A stretch of 64,000 bases of DNA, from assembly GCF_003253565.1 (NCBI RefSeq), contig NZ_QKUF01000004.1, positions 62,001 to 126,000 of the forward strand, in the 5' to 3' direction. A program made the translations under genes and the position numbers. The notes under the pieces are model-generated. The model saw nothing but the letters and a program-made list of their open reading frames with translations. It did not search any database and was not told the DNA's origin. This document shows, one piece after another, positions 34,023 through 43,029 of the stretch. This stretch comes from Thermosporothrix hazakensis (GTDB lineage Bacteria > Chloroflexota > Ktedonobacteria > Ktedonobacterales > Ktedonobacteraceae). Each line of letters starts with the position of its first letter. Positions within the stretch are counted from its first letter, which is position 1.

Positions 34023-35408
34023 ATGCAAAACGATATTTTATCAGAGTTTGCATCATATGGACATACACGACTGCAAACAGAAGATGAACAGCTCCATCAT
34101 TTGTTAACGCAGGAATATTATCGTCAGCAAGAAACCCTTTCCCTGATCGCAGCAGCCAGTATTGCCGATCCCTCGGTGCTCGCCTGTGAAGGCACGGCTA
34201 CAAATAACGTTACAACTGAAGGCTATCCGGGAGCGCGATTTCATGCGGGGTGCGAGGTTATTGATGAGATTGAGCGGCTGGCAGTTGAGCGAGCGAAAGT
34301 AGCCTTTCGAGCTCATTATGCAAACGTGCAGCCCCACTCGGGCAGTAGCGCCAATCAGATTGTGCTCTTCAGCGTGCTCAAGCCGGGAGACACGCTGCTC
34401 GGGCTCGATCTTCACGCGGGTGGTCATCTAACACATGGCTCAAAGGCATCCATTTCAGGCAGATACTTTCAAGCGATCGGCTACAGTCTGACCCCGGACG
34501 GTTTCATTGACTATGAACAGGTTGAAGCCCTCGCCTGGAAGCATAAGCCACGCCTTATCATTTGTGGTGCAAGCGCCTATCCCAGAACGATTGACTTCAA
34601 GCGCTTTCGGGCTATTGCCGATTCAGTCAACGCCTATCTGCTTGCTGACATCTCGCATATCGCGGGTCTTGTCGCGGCTGGAGAGCATCCAAGCCCGATA
34701 GACGAGGCCCATTTTACCACGACCAGCACCTATAAACAGCTCTATGGGCCACGGGGCGGGCTGATTCTCCTTGGCAAAGATCATACAGCGCTGGCACCCG
34801 ATGGGAAACGCACCATTGCCGACATGATCCAGCGAGCGGTTTTTCCCTTCGTTCAGGGCACACCGAGCATGCATAGCATCGCAGCAAAGGCGCGGGCGCT
34901 GGCCCATGTTGTCACGCCCGAGTTCCGGGAACTGGCGCGACGTATCGTCAGCAATGCCCGGGAACTGGCCCGGGAACTGATGGCACGTGGGTACAGGGTC
35001 CTTACCGGCGGAACCGAGAATCACCTTGTTCTGGTCGATATGCGGGCCAATGGAATGTCTGGACTGGTAGCAGAAAAGGCGTTGGAAGAATGCGGCATCC
35101 TTCTTAATAAGAATCGCATTTTTGGGGATACCAGAAGCGCGCAGGTCACCAGTGGCATTCGTTTAGGAACAAATAGCGTCGCTTTGCGTGGCATGGGCGC
35201 TGAAGAGATGAAGGAGTGCATCGCACTGTTTCATCGCGTCCTGTCAGCTCTAGAGGTGCAGGATGACCGCCACTATACCCTTGACCCTGAACTCCGAAAA
35301 ACGGTACAGGACGACGTGAAAGCGCTCTGTCGGCGCTTCCCCATCCCACATTATCCGCTTGTCCCTGAAGCGATGCCAGAGCAACAAAAACGCGCCCGGC
35401 TTCTCTAG
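34023..35408 (+). CDS. Divergent serine hydroxymethyltransferase homologue
   Basis: 461 residues from ATG 34023 (GAGAAAGGTGTTTGAG). The PLP fold-type-I SHMT pattern is clear: TEGYPGARFHAGCEVIDEIE, HSGSSANQIVLFSVLKPGDT, LLADISHIAGLVAAGEHPSP, the lysine loop TTSTYKQLYGPRGGLI and VTSGIRLGTNSVALRGMG. Differences from GlyA include NVTTEGYPGARF in place of NKYAEGYPGKRYY, and Y instead of H before the PLP lysine. It is probably a specialised aldolase or hydroxymethyltransferase rather than the housekeeping enzyme. It is coupled to the ligase-like gene. Confidence 0.88.
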   Translation: MQNDILSEFASYGHTRLQTEDEQLHHLLTQEYYRQQETLSLIAAASIADPSVLACEGTATNNVTTEGYPGARFHAGCEVIDEIERLAVERAKVAFRAHYANVQPHSGSSANQIVLFSVLKPGDTLLGLDLHAGGHLTHGSKASISGRYFQAIGYSLTPDGFIDYEQVEALAWKHKPRLIICGASAYPRTIDFKRFRAIADSVNAYLLADISHIAGLVAAGEHPSPIDEAHFTTTSTYKQLYGPRGGLILLGKDHTALAPDGKRTIADMIQRAVFPFVQGTPSMHSIAAKARALAHVVTPEFRELARRIVSNARELARELMARGYRVLTGGTENHLVLVDMRANGMSGLVAEKALEECGILLNKNRIFGDTRSAQVTSGIRLGTNSVALRGMGAEEMKECIALFHRVLSALEVQDDRHYTLDPELRKTVQDDVKALCRRFPIPHYPLVPEAMPEQQKRARLL

Positions 35409-35416
35409 TCGGGCGC
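35381..35416 (-). terminator. Terminator between SHMT-like gene and helicase
   Basis: GCGCCCG (35392-35398) pairs with CGGGCGC (35410-35416). On the minus strand the stem is followed by GTTTTTGTTG, so it mainly terminates the helicase. The stem spans the SHMT stop codon. Confidence 0.75.
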
Positions 35417-35426
35417 TGAGTTGTTT

Positions 35427-36776
35427 CTATGCACGAGGCGATGCCGAACGGCGTGACCCATCGGAAGCCAGAAATGCGGGTCGCTTCCCTGCTTTTCTGC
35501 GGTCACCCTTCATAAACGGGCGTTGTCCAGCGGCCTGCTCTCGGCGCAGTGGTTTGCGCATCTCGGTACGGCGAGCGCGCACAAACGGCTTGCGGTCCTG
35601 CGGGACAGGCAATTCTTCCTGAACCGGCTCTGGCTGCTCGACAGGAGGAAGCGGCTGCTCGTCCTGAAGCATAAAGCGCTGCAACACCACTTTCTGACCC
35701 AGGCTGCGTGCCATGCGTCGCCAGCGAGGCACATCGGCCGGTACCAGCAGCGTGATTGCTTTGCCCTGCTGACCCATGCGCCCGGTTCGTCCGATGCGGT
35801 GTGTGAATAGCTCGCTGGACTCAGGCAGCTCATAATTGATTACCTGATGGATACCCTTGATATCGAGGCCACGCGCCGCGACATTGGTCGCAAGCAGTGT
35901 CTGTACCTCGCCCTGCCGGAAAGAGCTCAATACCTTTTCGCGAGCTCGCTGACTCTTATCGCCATGCAGTGTCCCGACGGCAAAGCCAAGCTTGTTCAAC
36001 TGCTTTCCGAGCCGCTCAACACCGTGTTTTGTCTTGCCAAAGATCAGGCTACTGCCGCCCTCAGAAGATTGCAGCAGGGTACAGAGCGCGGCCATTTTCT
36101 GCTCTTGCGACACCTGATAGGCGATCTGTTCAATCGTGCTTTGCCCGCTCTGTGCAGGCGTAATGAGAACCTGAACGGGATCTTTGAGGAACTTCCTCTG
36201 AATCTTCGCGACCCATTCCGGCATAGTGGCGGAGAACAGAGCCATCTGACGCGTCTCCGGAGTTGTTGCCAGAATCTCTTCGATCACCGGGGCAAAGCCG
36301 CTATCAAGCATCTGGTCGGCCTCATCCAGCACACAGATGCGCAACTGGCTCAAGGACAGACTTCCGCGCTCAAGGTGGTCCATAATACGGCCCGGCGTTC
36401 CGACCACAATCTGAGCACCATAGCGCAGTGACGAGATCTGGCTACCATAAGGGCGCCCACCGACCAACAACGTCGTTGACAGCTTACGGCTTCCCGCAAG
36501 CTTGCTTAATACCGTGTTTACCTGAACAGCCAGCTCACGGGTTGGTACGAGGACCAGCGCCTGTACCACACGCTTCTCTTTCGCCAGTCGTTCCACCAGC
36601 GGGAGACTATAAGCCAGCGTCTTGCCCGAACCGGTCGCGGACTGCCCGACGAGATCATGTCCACCGAGCAAAGCAGGAATAGCCTGAGCCTGAATCGGGG
36701 TGGGTTCTGTAATCCCCATTCTTGCCAGAGTGTTACAGGTCGAAGCTTGCAAAAGAAGGTCTTGAAAAGATGGCAT
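35427..36776 (-). CDS. DEAD-box ATP-dependent RNA helicase
   Basis: 449 residues from ATG 36776 (AAAGG upstream; an earlier in-frame start would add an odd tail). Motifs in order: TPIQAQAIPALLGG (Q), ATGSGKT (I), PTRELAV (Ia), TPGRIMDHLE (Ib), VLDEADQ (II), FSATMPEW (III), RGLDIKGIHQVINYELP (V) and HRIGRTGRMGQ (VI). The C-terminus is a basic, arginine-rich tail (RTEMRKPLRREQAAGQR), typical of cold-shock or ribosome-assembly helicases. A 7-bp hairpin lies in its 5' leader. Confidence 0.95.
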   Translation of the reverse strand: MPSFQDLLLQASTCNTLARMGITEPTPIQAQAIPALLGGHDLVGQSATGSGKTLAYSLPLVERLAKEKRVVQALVLVPTRELAVQVNTVLSKLAGSRKLSTTLLVGGRPYGSQISSLRYGAQIVVGTPGRIMDHLERGSLSLSQLRICVLDEADQMLDSGFAPVIEEILATTPETRQMALFSATMPEWVAKIQRKFLKDPVQVLITPAQSGQSTIEQIAYQVSQEQKMAALCTLLQSSEGGSSLIFGKTKHGVERLGKQLNKLGFAVGTLHGDKSQRAREKVLSSFRQGEVQTLLATNVAARGLDIKGIHQVINYELPESSELFTHRIGRTGRMGQQGKAITLLVPADVPRWRRMARSLGQKVVLQRFMLQDEQPLPPVEQPEPVQEELPVPQDRKPFVRARRTEMRKPLRREQAAGQRPFMKGDRRKAGKRPAFLASDGSRRSASPRA

Positions 36777-37111
36777 GAAAAATCCTTTCGGCCAACGTGC
36801 CCCTTGCGGACACATTCTAGCTACCTGTCAACAATGTGCTGACAGGGCATACCAGGAGCAGGCCGTATAGGATGTAGGAGCAATGCTGTAAACTGCTATC
36901 AGAATACAAACACAGGAGAGATTCATCTATAGAGAGGATTGCTCAGACTCTTTAGTGCCTTTTTATAGTTAACAGGCCTATCACTAACTACCTGCCCGAT
37001 GCCATGCAACAGTAATAACTTCTGCATTGTATCAGACAGTCTCCTCACCGTCAAGCCCTGCCCAGAACCTGGTACTTTTATCGCGCTCAAGTTCACCAAT
37101 GTCGGCCTGCC
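36777..37111. other. Intergenic, 335 bp, with helicase leader hairpin
   Basis: CCTGTCA (36824-36830) and TGACAGG (36840-36846) form a hairpin about 50 bases before the helicase start. The rest, including the end of the ABC operon, shows no gene. Confidence 0.45.
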
Positions 37112-37903
37112 TCAACGATTTTGTTCGCTTCGCACAAAGACCAGCGTCCCGATCAGAAAGAAGACGGTGAAGAGCGCCACCATGACCAGCAGATTGAGCG
37201 CGGGATGATCCAGCACCACCAGCGGGTATTCGTGCTGCCCTGCGTAGAAGAAATTCCGCGCAAGATCGACGGCATAACGCAACGGCATCAGATATGAGAG
37301 CACATCCAGGTACCACGGCAGGGTCTTCATGGGCGTAAAAACCCCGGCCAGAAAGAGCTGTGGGAAGATAAAGAATGGCAGCACCTCGGCTACCGCCCGC
37401 TGGCTCTTGAAGCTGGACAGCAGGAAAAGCCCGAAGCTAGCTCCAAGCAGGCAGGAGCATAGTGCGACCGGCAGCATCAGCAGAAAGCGAAGAGGCGTCA
37501 GCGGAATGCCGATCAGCAGACCAAAAAGCAGCAGCGCCAGTGCCTGAAGCAGCGCCACCAGCGATTCGCCGAGGATCTTTCCAAAGATAATCGAGTAGCG
37601 CGAGATAGGCGCAACAAAGAACTCCTGCGTAAAATTCGTCTCTCGCTCTTCCACCAGAGAAATAACGCCGAAGCTCGTTGATTGAAAGAGCGTCTGTACA
37701 AATACCCCTGTAAAGATAAAGGTCAACAAATTGTACCCCACGCTCTGCCCCAGATTGAGTTGAAAGCTGGAGCCAAGCATACCGACGAAAAAGAGCGGGA
37801 AGGCCAACGTCCCGAGCAGGCGGAGCGGCACCCGAAAGAACTTCAACACGTCGCGATAGGCAATCGTGAGAATTGCATGTATTTCGCTCATTATTCTGCT
37901 CAT
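37112..37903 (-). CDS. ABC-2 type transporter permease (DrrB-like)
   Basis: 263 residues with six predicted membrane spans and the ABC2_membrane pattern (LAFPLFFVGMLGSSF, REVNFT-like 'ERETNFTQEFFVAPISRYSI', LFGLLIGIPLTPLRFLLMLP, 'PLRYAVDLARNFFYAG'). It pairs with the ATPase whose stop is seven bases before its start. As the last gene of the lanthipeptide operon it is a likely exporter or self-immunity pump. Confidence 0.92.
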   Translation of the reverse strand: MSRIMSEIHAILTIAYRDVLKFFRVPLRLLGTLAFPLFFVGMLGSSFQLNLGQSVGYNLLTFIFTGVFVQTLFQSTSFGVISLVEERETNFTQEFFVAPISRYSIIFGKILGESLVALLQALALLLFGLLIGIPLTPLRFLLMLPVALCSCLLGASFGLFLLSSFKSQRAVAEVLPFFIFPQLFLAGVFTPMKTLPWYLDVLSYLMPLRYAVDLARNFFYAGQHEYPLVVLDHPALNLLVMVALFTVFFLIGTLVFVRSEQNR

Positions 37904-37909
37904 AATGCA

Positions 37910-38890
37910 TTACTCCCGACCATCCGTAATGTGAAGGTAGGCTTCTTCCAGTGAAGGGGTATAGGTCTCGATCACCGTCAGTGGCGTGGTAATGCAACGG
38001 AGTGTCCGGTGAAATTGCTCTTTGGGCACCAGCAGCTTCACGCGTCGCTCCACGCTGAATGGGAGCCCGAGCACTCGAAGCTCGGCAAGCAGGCGTTCCC
38101 GATCGGCAGCATCAACCAGCATATATTCTTGCAGGAGTGCCTCCTTGATCTCCGCGGGAGAGCCGAACGCCACAATCTTTCCCTTATGCAGAATACAGAT
38201 CGTGTCCGCCTGCTCGGCCTCTTCAAGATAATGAGTTGTCAAAAAAATGGTCAGTCCATATTCACTCCGAATGCGCTTCAGATAGCTCCACAGGCGGGCA
38301 CGGCTATGCGGATCCAGGCCAGCGGTTGGCTCATCCAGAAAGAGAATCTCAGGACGTTGGAGCAGGCTGCGCATCACTTCAAGCTTGCGTTTCATCCCGC
38401 CAGAATAGGTGCTGACCGGGCGGAAGAGGTCGCGTTCCAGCTCAAAGAGCGCCGCGAGTTCCATCACGCGCTTGCGATAGCGCACAGGCATCAGGCGATA
38501 CGCCGGACGGAAGGGATAGAAGCCAAACAACGAGGCATGGAACCGCAGATTTTCCTCGCCAGTCATATGCACATCCAGCCCGGGCTGTTGAAAAATTACG
38601 CCGATCTGCCGCCGCACCTCACGAGCCTCACGCACCAGATCAAGCCCGGCAATGGTGACCCTGCCACTCGTCGGGAGCAGCAAGGTCGTGAGGATCGAGA
38701 GCGTCGTTGTTTTCCCGGCCCCATTCGGCCCCAGAAGCGTAAAGAACGAGCCTTGCGCAACTGAGAAGGAGATCCCTCGCAGGGTCTCCTCTCTGGCCTG
38801 CTTATAGCGCTTGGTGAGCCGCTCAACAACAATAGCAGCCGGCTGCTCGGTTCGTTGCTGCTCCCGTGCTTGCTGTATCTGCGATACCAT
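37910..38890 (-). CDS. ABC transporter ATP-binding protein (DrrA-like)
   Basis: 326 residues from ATG 38890 (GGGAGGCGTG upstream). Walker A is LLGPNGAGKTTTLSIL, Q-loop GVIFQQPGLD, signature STYSGGMKRKLEVMR, Walker B ILFLDEPTAGLDP and H-loop LTTHYLEEAE. The C-terminal extension (VERRVKLLVPKEQ ... PSLEEAYLHITDG) is typical of daunorubicin-resistance-type ATPases that work with a separate ABC-2 permease. It begins 17 bp after the LLM gene of the lanthipeptide operon, so it probably energises export or immunity for the peptide. Confidence 0.95.
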   Translation of the reverse strand: MVSQIQQAREQQRTEQPAAIVVERLTKRYKQAREETLRGISFSVAQGSFFTLLGPNGAGKTTTLSILTTLLLPTSGRVTIAGLDLVREAREVRRQIGVIFQQPGLDVHMTGEENLRFHASLFGFYPFRPAYRLMPVRYRKRVMELAALFELERDLFRPVSTYSGGMKRKLEVMRSLLQRPEILFLDEPTAGLDPHSRARLWSYLKRIRSEYGLTIFLTTHYLEEAEQADTICILHKGKIVAFGSPAEIKEALLQEYMLVDAADRERLLAELRVLGLPFSVERRVKLLVPKEQFHRTLRCITTPLTVIETYTPSLEEAYLHITDGRE

Positions 38891-38906
38891 CACGCCTCCC
38901 GTTTTC

Positions 38907-39872
38907 TCATAGAGCAAACGCCCGGGCCAACAACTCATAGGAACGCACACGGGCGGTATAGTCCGGGCAGATAGTCAACACAACAAGCTCATCAACAGCA
39001 TAGATATCGGCCAGCTTGAGCAGCCTCGTGCGCACCTGTTCGGGTGTCCCGGCAACCATCAACAGTTCATGCTCGCGCAAAAATGCCTGATCCTGCTCAT
39101 CGTATTCGTAGCGCAGCGCCTCATCCAGTGCTGGCAGCCGCTCGCATGGCAGCGCCCGTTGCGCCCTGATCGCTGTCAACCAGAAGACCCGCGCAAGCCG
39201 GTGCGCTTCCGCCTCCTCTTCCGCACAGATGACGCGCACGGCCAGACTCGCACAGGGCTCAGCCTGCAAGGCGGAAGGGCGAAAATGGGCACGATAGGTT
39301 TGCATCACTTCCGGGAAACAGCGCTTCTGGATAAACTGGGCGAAGCAGTAGGAGAGCCCGAGGGACGCGGCAAGCTCCACGCTCTTTGTGCCGCCGCCAA
39401 GCAACCAGACACGTGGCGCGCCGCATCCTTCGGGCATGGCTCGCACCGTTGAATCGGTAGCTGTCAGGAAATGGAGTAAGGCGCGTATCTGTTGGTCATA
39501 TGGCTCATCGACGCCCCGCTTGAGCGCTGCCATCGCCTCCGCACTGGCTCCCGGCCCCTGACCGATGCCCAGATCAATACGCCCGGGATAGAGCGCGTGC
39601 AGCAGGCGGAAGGTCTCCGCGACTTTCAGCGAACTATAGTAGGGAAGCATCACACCACCACTTCCCACCTGAATAGAGGACGTTTGAGCCGCGATAGCCG
39701 CAACCAGCACTTCGGGCGAGGCGCAGGCCATCACCGGGTCACTATGATGTTCTGCAACCCAGAAGCGCGTATAGCCGAGCTGTTCGACAGCTTGAGCCAG
39801 CGCCACACTTTCACGCACGGCCTGTGCCGCCTCAGTATAGACCGGAAGCTGATCCAGCACGCTTAATTTCAC
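38907..39872 (-). CDS. LLM-class flavin oxidoreductase (MsnO8-like) in the lanthipeptide operon
   Basis: 321 residues. The N-terminus MKLSVLDQLPVYTEAAQAVR and TRFWVAEHHSDPVMACASPE are typical of the MsnO8-like LLM group, with IQVGSGGVMLPYYSSLKVAE and YPGRIDLGIGQGPGA following. Its ATG overlaps the lanB stop (ATGA), so it is made with the dehydratase. LLM-family F420H2 reductases are known to hydrogenate dehydroalanine in some lanthipeptides (LanJ_C type). This gene may do such tailoring or an oxidation; that is inference from position. Confidence 0.9.
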   Translation of the reverse strand: MKLSVLDQLPVYTEAAQAVRESVALAQAVEQLGYTRFWVAEHHSDPVMACASPEVLVAAIAAQTSSIQVGSGGVMLPYYSSLKVAETFRLLHALYPGRIDLGIGQGPGASAEAMAALKRGVDEPYDQQIRALLHFLTATDSTVRAMPEGCGAPRVWLLGGGTKSVELAASLGLSYCFAQFIQKRCFPEVMQTYRAHFRPSALQAEPCASLAVRVICAEEEAEAHRLARVFWLTAIRAQRALPCERLPALDEALRYEYDEQDQAFLREHELLMVAGTPEQVRTRLLKLADIYAVDELVVLTICPDYTARVRSYELLARAFAL

Positions 39873-42800
39873 GATTTGCCCTCCTTTGCGATACGCCGCT
39901 TCTGCACGCTCTCAAGCGCATGCCGCCAGCAGGCATAGAGCGTGCGTTCCTGCTGTAGATCCATACCAAGCAGCCGATTGATATGCATATGCGCCAGGCT
40001 TTCCAGAATGAAGGGCTCAGGCATCCAGAGCGCACCTTTCTGAGCCAGTTGTCTGATATGGCCGGCTGTTTGTCGCACAATGCCCTCGCGATCCAGACTC
40101 AGTTCACATAGCAGATCGCGCTGCGCGTCAGGCTCTCCCTCAAGGAGCGCACAACATTGCTTGCGCAGTGGCCGGAATACGTCGCTTGCTTCGTATTTCC
40201 GGGTGCGCTTCTGAAGAAACGCCAACCGCTCAGCAAAATCATAGCCCCACTGCTCAAACAGACAATCAAGCGTGAACACAGCCACCAGCTTTGTATCAAG
40301 CGTCAGTAGCCCGTTATAGAGTGCCGCAACCAGCGCCGAAGTCCGTTCGCTATCGCCCGTAAACACCTGCTCAAGCGCATCGATTGCCTCGGGACCACCA
40401 TAGCGCTCAATCTCCCGGTCGTAACTCTCCATCACGATATTGCTAATGATGCCACGTCGGACCAGTTCCCGGGCCCAGTCCAGCACTGAGAGCAGCACCG
40501 TTTCCTGATGCTGCTCACTGCTTGCATGAAAGCGCACACGCAGATGCGGCGCGGGATCGGCATAGCGCAGGAAGAACCAGCGATCAATCAGACGCGCTTC
40601 CTGCAAGGCGGCAACAAGCGAGCGCAAGGGACCAGCGATCACCTCATCATGCCGCCCCGGCACAGTATAGAGCTTCAGATAGGTCCACGCTTCACCCGGC
40701 AACTGACGTCGCTCAAGCTGCGAGACCGGGCGCGGCGGATAGACCTTCTGCTGTATCGCTGCCTGCTCTGAGGATCGTTGCAACAGAGCACGATCGCGCA
40801 ACAGAACCGGCACCACAAGTTCGGCCACATAGGGCTGTCCCTCGGCGTTGCGAAGCCAGAGGTGCGAGAAGTCGGGTAGCATCTCCTCAAGCCGCAGCCC
40901 ATCTTTCGCCTTCGTCAGCTCCTCACGCAGCTCCGCCACACACAACGGGTGCTCAAGATCGAGCAACAGCCGGTTATCAAAGTGGCTCAAGTAGACATAG
41001 CGCGGCACCCGCCAGAGCTCACGCCAGCGCCGGACGCCCCGGAAGAAGCGTTCCTGCTCGCTTCCGTCTCCGTCCAGCTCGATCATGGCAGGACGCAGGT
41101 TCCAGCGCGCAGGACTGAGAATCATCTTCCCCCGCGTCACTCTGGGCAGGAACGGCGCGGATGCCATCATGCCCCAATCAAAGAGAGCTGGCCCGGCCAT
41201 CCGCTGTTCTGAGATTTCCAGCAAGAAACGGCACACATTGGGAGCTCGTTGCAGGTTCAGCAGGTGGCTCTGCGTCACAATTACCTCTTTGCCGAGGCTC
41301 CTGGAGCGCAACGAGAAGCGTTCACCCACAACGCCTACCACAAGATCTTGCAATGAAAGCACATGTCGAGCCGATGGCGTGGTATTCAACACAATCTCGT
41401 AGTCGCGCAAATCGGGACGGATAGCAACATTTGCCCCCCGTCCGAAGATTGGGAGATAGCTCATCTCCGCAAAAATGACATCCTCAGAAAAGAGGGCCTC
41501 TTCCTGTCTGGTATAGGCTCGTAACCGATTCAGCCCATGCTCGCCGAGGACATCAAAGAAGCGACAGAAGGTTCTTCCCCCATAGGAGAGGCCAGAGGGC
41601 GCGATCACGCCTACCCATTCTCCTCGATCGATTGCCTCGGGTGACTCGGCCTGCACCTGCAAAAACAATTCAAGCGCGGGTGGCGGCGCCAAATGTTGCC
41701 CGTCCGGTTCCCAGAGCGTCAATTGCTGCACCAGCTCATCTGTCAAATAGAGATTGTCGTGCCCCTTTTGTAGCGTTTCTGCCAGGAGTGAACAGAGGAG
41801 CTGATCCCGTTTCTCCGAGCGAGCACGCTCCATTGGTGGTAAGGCATAGCTACGAGGCGGTTCCAGATAGCCCGGGGGCGCGTCGAGTCCCAGTTCCGGG
41901 CTGAGCAGTTCCAGGACCGGAATCTCCGCATCCAGCCCGTAGCGCTCTACAAAGGCGTGCGCGTACTGCTGCAAGTGTGCGGAATAGCCCGACGCTGTCG
42001 ACAGGCGCATCAACACCTCGACCGCTTCAGTGACCTCTTCGCCGATCTGGCGATGCAATTGAGGTCGCTCCAGATGCAGCGCTACATCAAGCTGAAATGC
42101 CTGCCCCTTCTGATTCGGCAGAAGCTGCTGCTGCTTGTATACCAGGCGCTCTAACGGCTGCTCGGCGCGATCAACCGCCCCCGCCAGCTCGATCACCTCT
42201 TCAAGTTGTGCCGCCAGCGGAGCCGTCAGTTCAAGCTGCCGGAGACGATCCAGCACATAGCGCTCGGGCTGCGCTGAGGTCAGCGGGGGTCTCAGATCGC
42301 TGATTAAGAAATGGTTCTCCCACAATTGCCGCAGCAGTTGCTCCACCTGTTGCGGTGATGCGGTCGGAAACGCCTCCTGCACCTTTCGCGCCAGATGCAC
42401 ATAGGGAAGAGGCTCACGCGCCGCTTCCAGCACAAAGCAGACAACCGGCGTCGCACGCAGCGTGATCGAGCGCGCGTCACCAATTCCGTAGACATCTGCA
42501 TGGGGAAGCACGGCACGATGTCCGGCCACGAAGACGGCTTGATTTGCCTGAACTCGCAAACAGGGCACAAGTTCGGCATCCTCTTCAATCTGCTGGATCA
42601 GCGCCAGAAGCCAGCTCATGTCGGGGCGTGTTCGGGTATGGTGAAGCAGCGGACTCCCGGCTTGAAGTGTCGTCTCATCGCTGAACGTGCCTACGGCAAC
42701 GCCCGCGAAGAGGCCAAAGGGAGTGGGGCGCATGCACATGCGGTTGAGGTAGCGCAGCACTCTGGAATACGCCCGCTCACGTCGCCTGGTGGGCGCGTTT

Positions 42801-43018
42801 TCCTGCATAGACGCGATTCCCTCGAAGATATCGGTACTGGCAACACGCAGCGCCCGCTCAACCAGCGGCAGGGAGACTAATCGACGCGCCTCCCCATAGG
42901 TGTGCTGATAGGCTTCGTCTGGCTGGCGTACTTCCTGTGGGAAAAGCTGTAAAAAGGTCTCAGCAGGGAGAAGAGGACAGCGCACCAGAAAGAAATCTGC
43001 CGGTTGATAGATCTCCAT
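39869..43018 (-). CDS. lanB: Class I lanthipeptide dehydratase (LanB), full length
   Basis: 1049 residues from ATG 43018 (AAGGAGAGAGTCT upstream), the normal LanB size. LanB uses glutamyl-tRNA to glutamylate Ser/Thr of the precursor, then eliminates glutamate to give Dha/Dhb. The N-terminal glutamylation domain shows RVLRYLNRMCMRPTPFGLFA, FAEMSYLPIFGRGANVAIRP and a VPRYVYLSHFDNRLLLDLEH block. The C-terminal SpaB_C elimination domain starts near WTYLKLYTVPGRHDEVIAGP and includes FFLRYADPAPHLRVRF and SYDREIERYGGPEA. It overlaps lanC upstream in order (lanC stop 43030) and the LLM gene downstream. Confidence 0.96.
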   Translation of the reverse strand: MEIYQPADFFLVRCPLLPAETFLQLFPQEVRQPDEAYQHTYGEARRLVSLPLVERALRVASTDIFEGIASMQENAPTRRRERAYSRVLRYLNRMCMRPTPFGLFAGVAVGTFSDETTLQAGSPLLHHTRTRPDMSWLLALIQQIEEDAELVPCLRVQANQAVFVAGHRAVLPHADVYGIGDARSITLRATPVVCFVLEAAREPLPYVHLARKVQEAFPTASPQQVEQLLRQLWENHFLISDLRPPLTSAQPERYVLDRLRQLELTAPLAAQLEEVIELAGAVDRAEQPLERLVYKQQQLLPNQKGQAFQLDVALHLERPQLHRQIGEEVTEAVEVLMRLSTASGYSAHLQQYAHAFVERYGLDAEIPVLELLSPELGLDAPPGYLEPPRSYALPPMERARSEKRDQLLCSLLAETLQKGHDNLYLTDELVQQLTLWEPDGQHLAPPPALELFLQVQAESPEAIDRGEWVGVIAPSGLSYGGRTFCRFFDVLGEHGLNRLRAYTRQEEALFSEDVIFAEMSYLPIFGRGANVAIRPDLRDYEIVLNTTPSARHVLSLQDLVVGVVGERFSLRSRSLGKEVIVTQSHLLNLQRAPNVCRFLLEISEQRMAGPALFDWGMMASAPFLPRVTRGKMILSPARWNLRPAMIELDGDGSEQERFFRGVRRWRELWRVPRYVYLSHFDNRLLLDLEHPLCVAELREELTKAKDGLRLEEMLPDFSHLWLRNAEGQPYVAELVVPVLLRDRALLQRSSEQAAIQQKVYPPRPVSQLERRQLPGEAWTYLKLYTVPGRHDEVIAGPLRSLVAALQEARLIDRWFFLRYADPAPHLRVRFHASSEQHQETVLLSVLDWARELVRRGIISNIVMESYDREIERYGGPEAIDALEQVFTGDSERTSALVAALYNGLLTLDTKLVAVFTLDCLFEQWGYDFAERLAFLQKRTRKYEASDVFRPLRKQCCALLEGEPDAQRDLLCELSLDREGIVRQTAGHIRQLAQKGALWMPEPFILESLAHMHINRLLGMDLQQERTLYACWRHALESVQKRRIAKEGKS

Positions 43019-43029
43019 AGACTCTCTCC

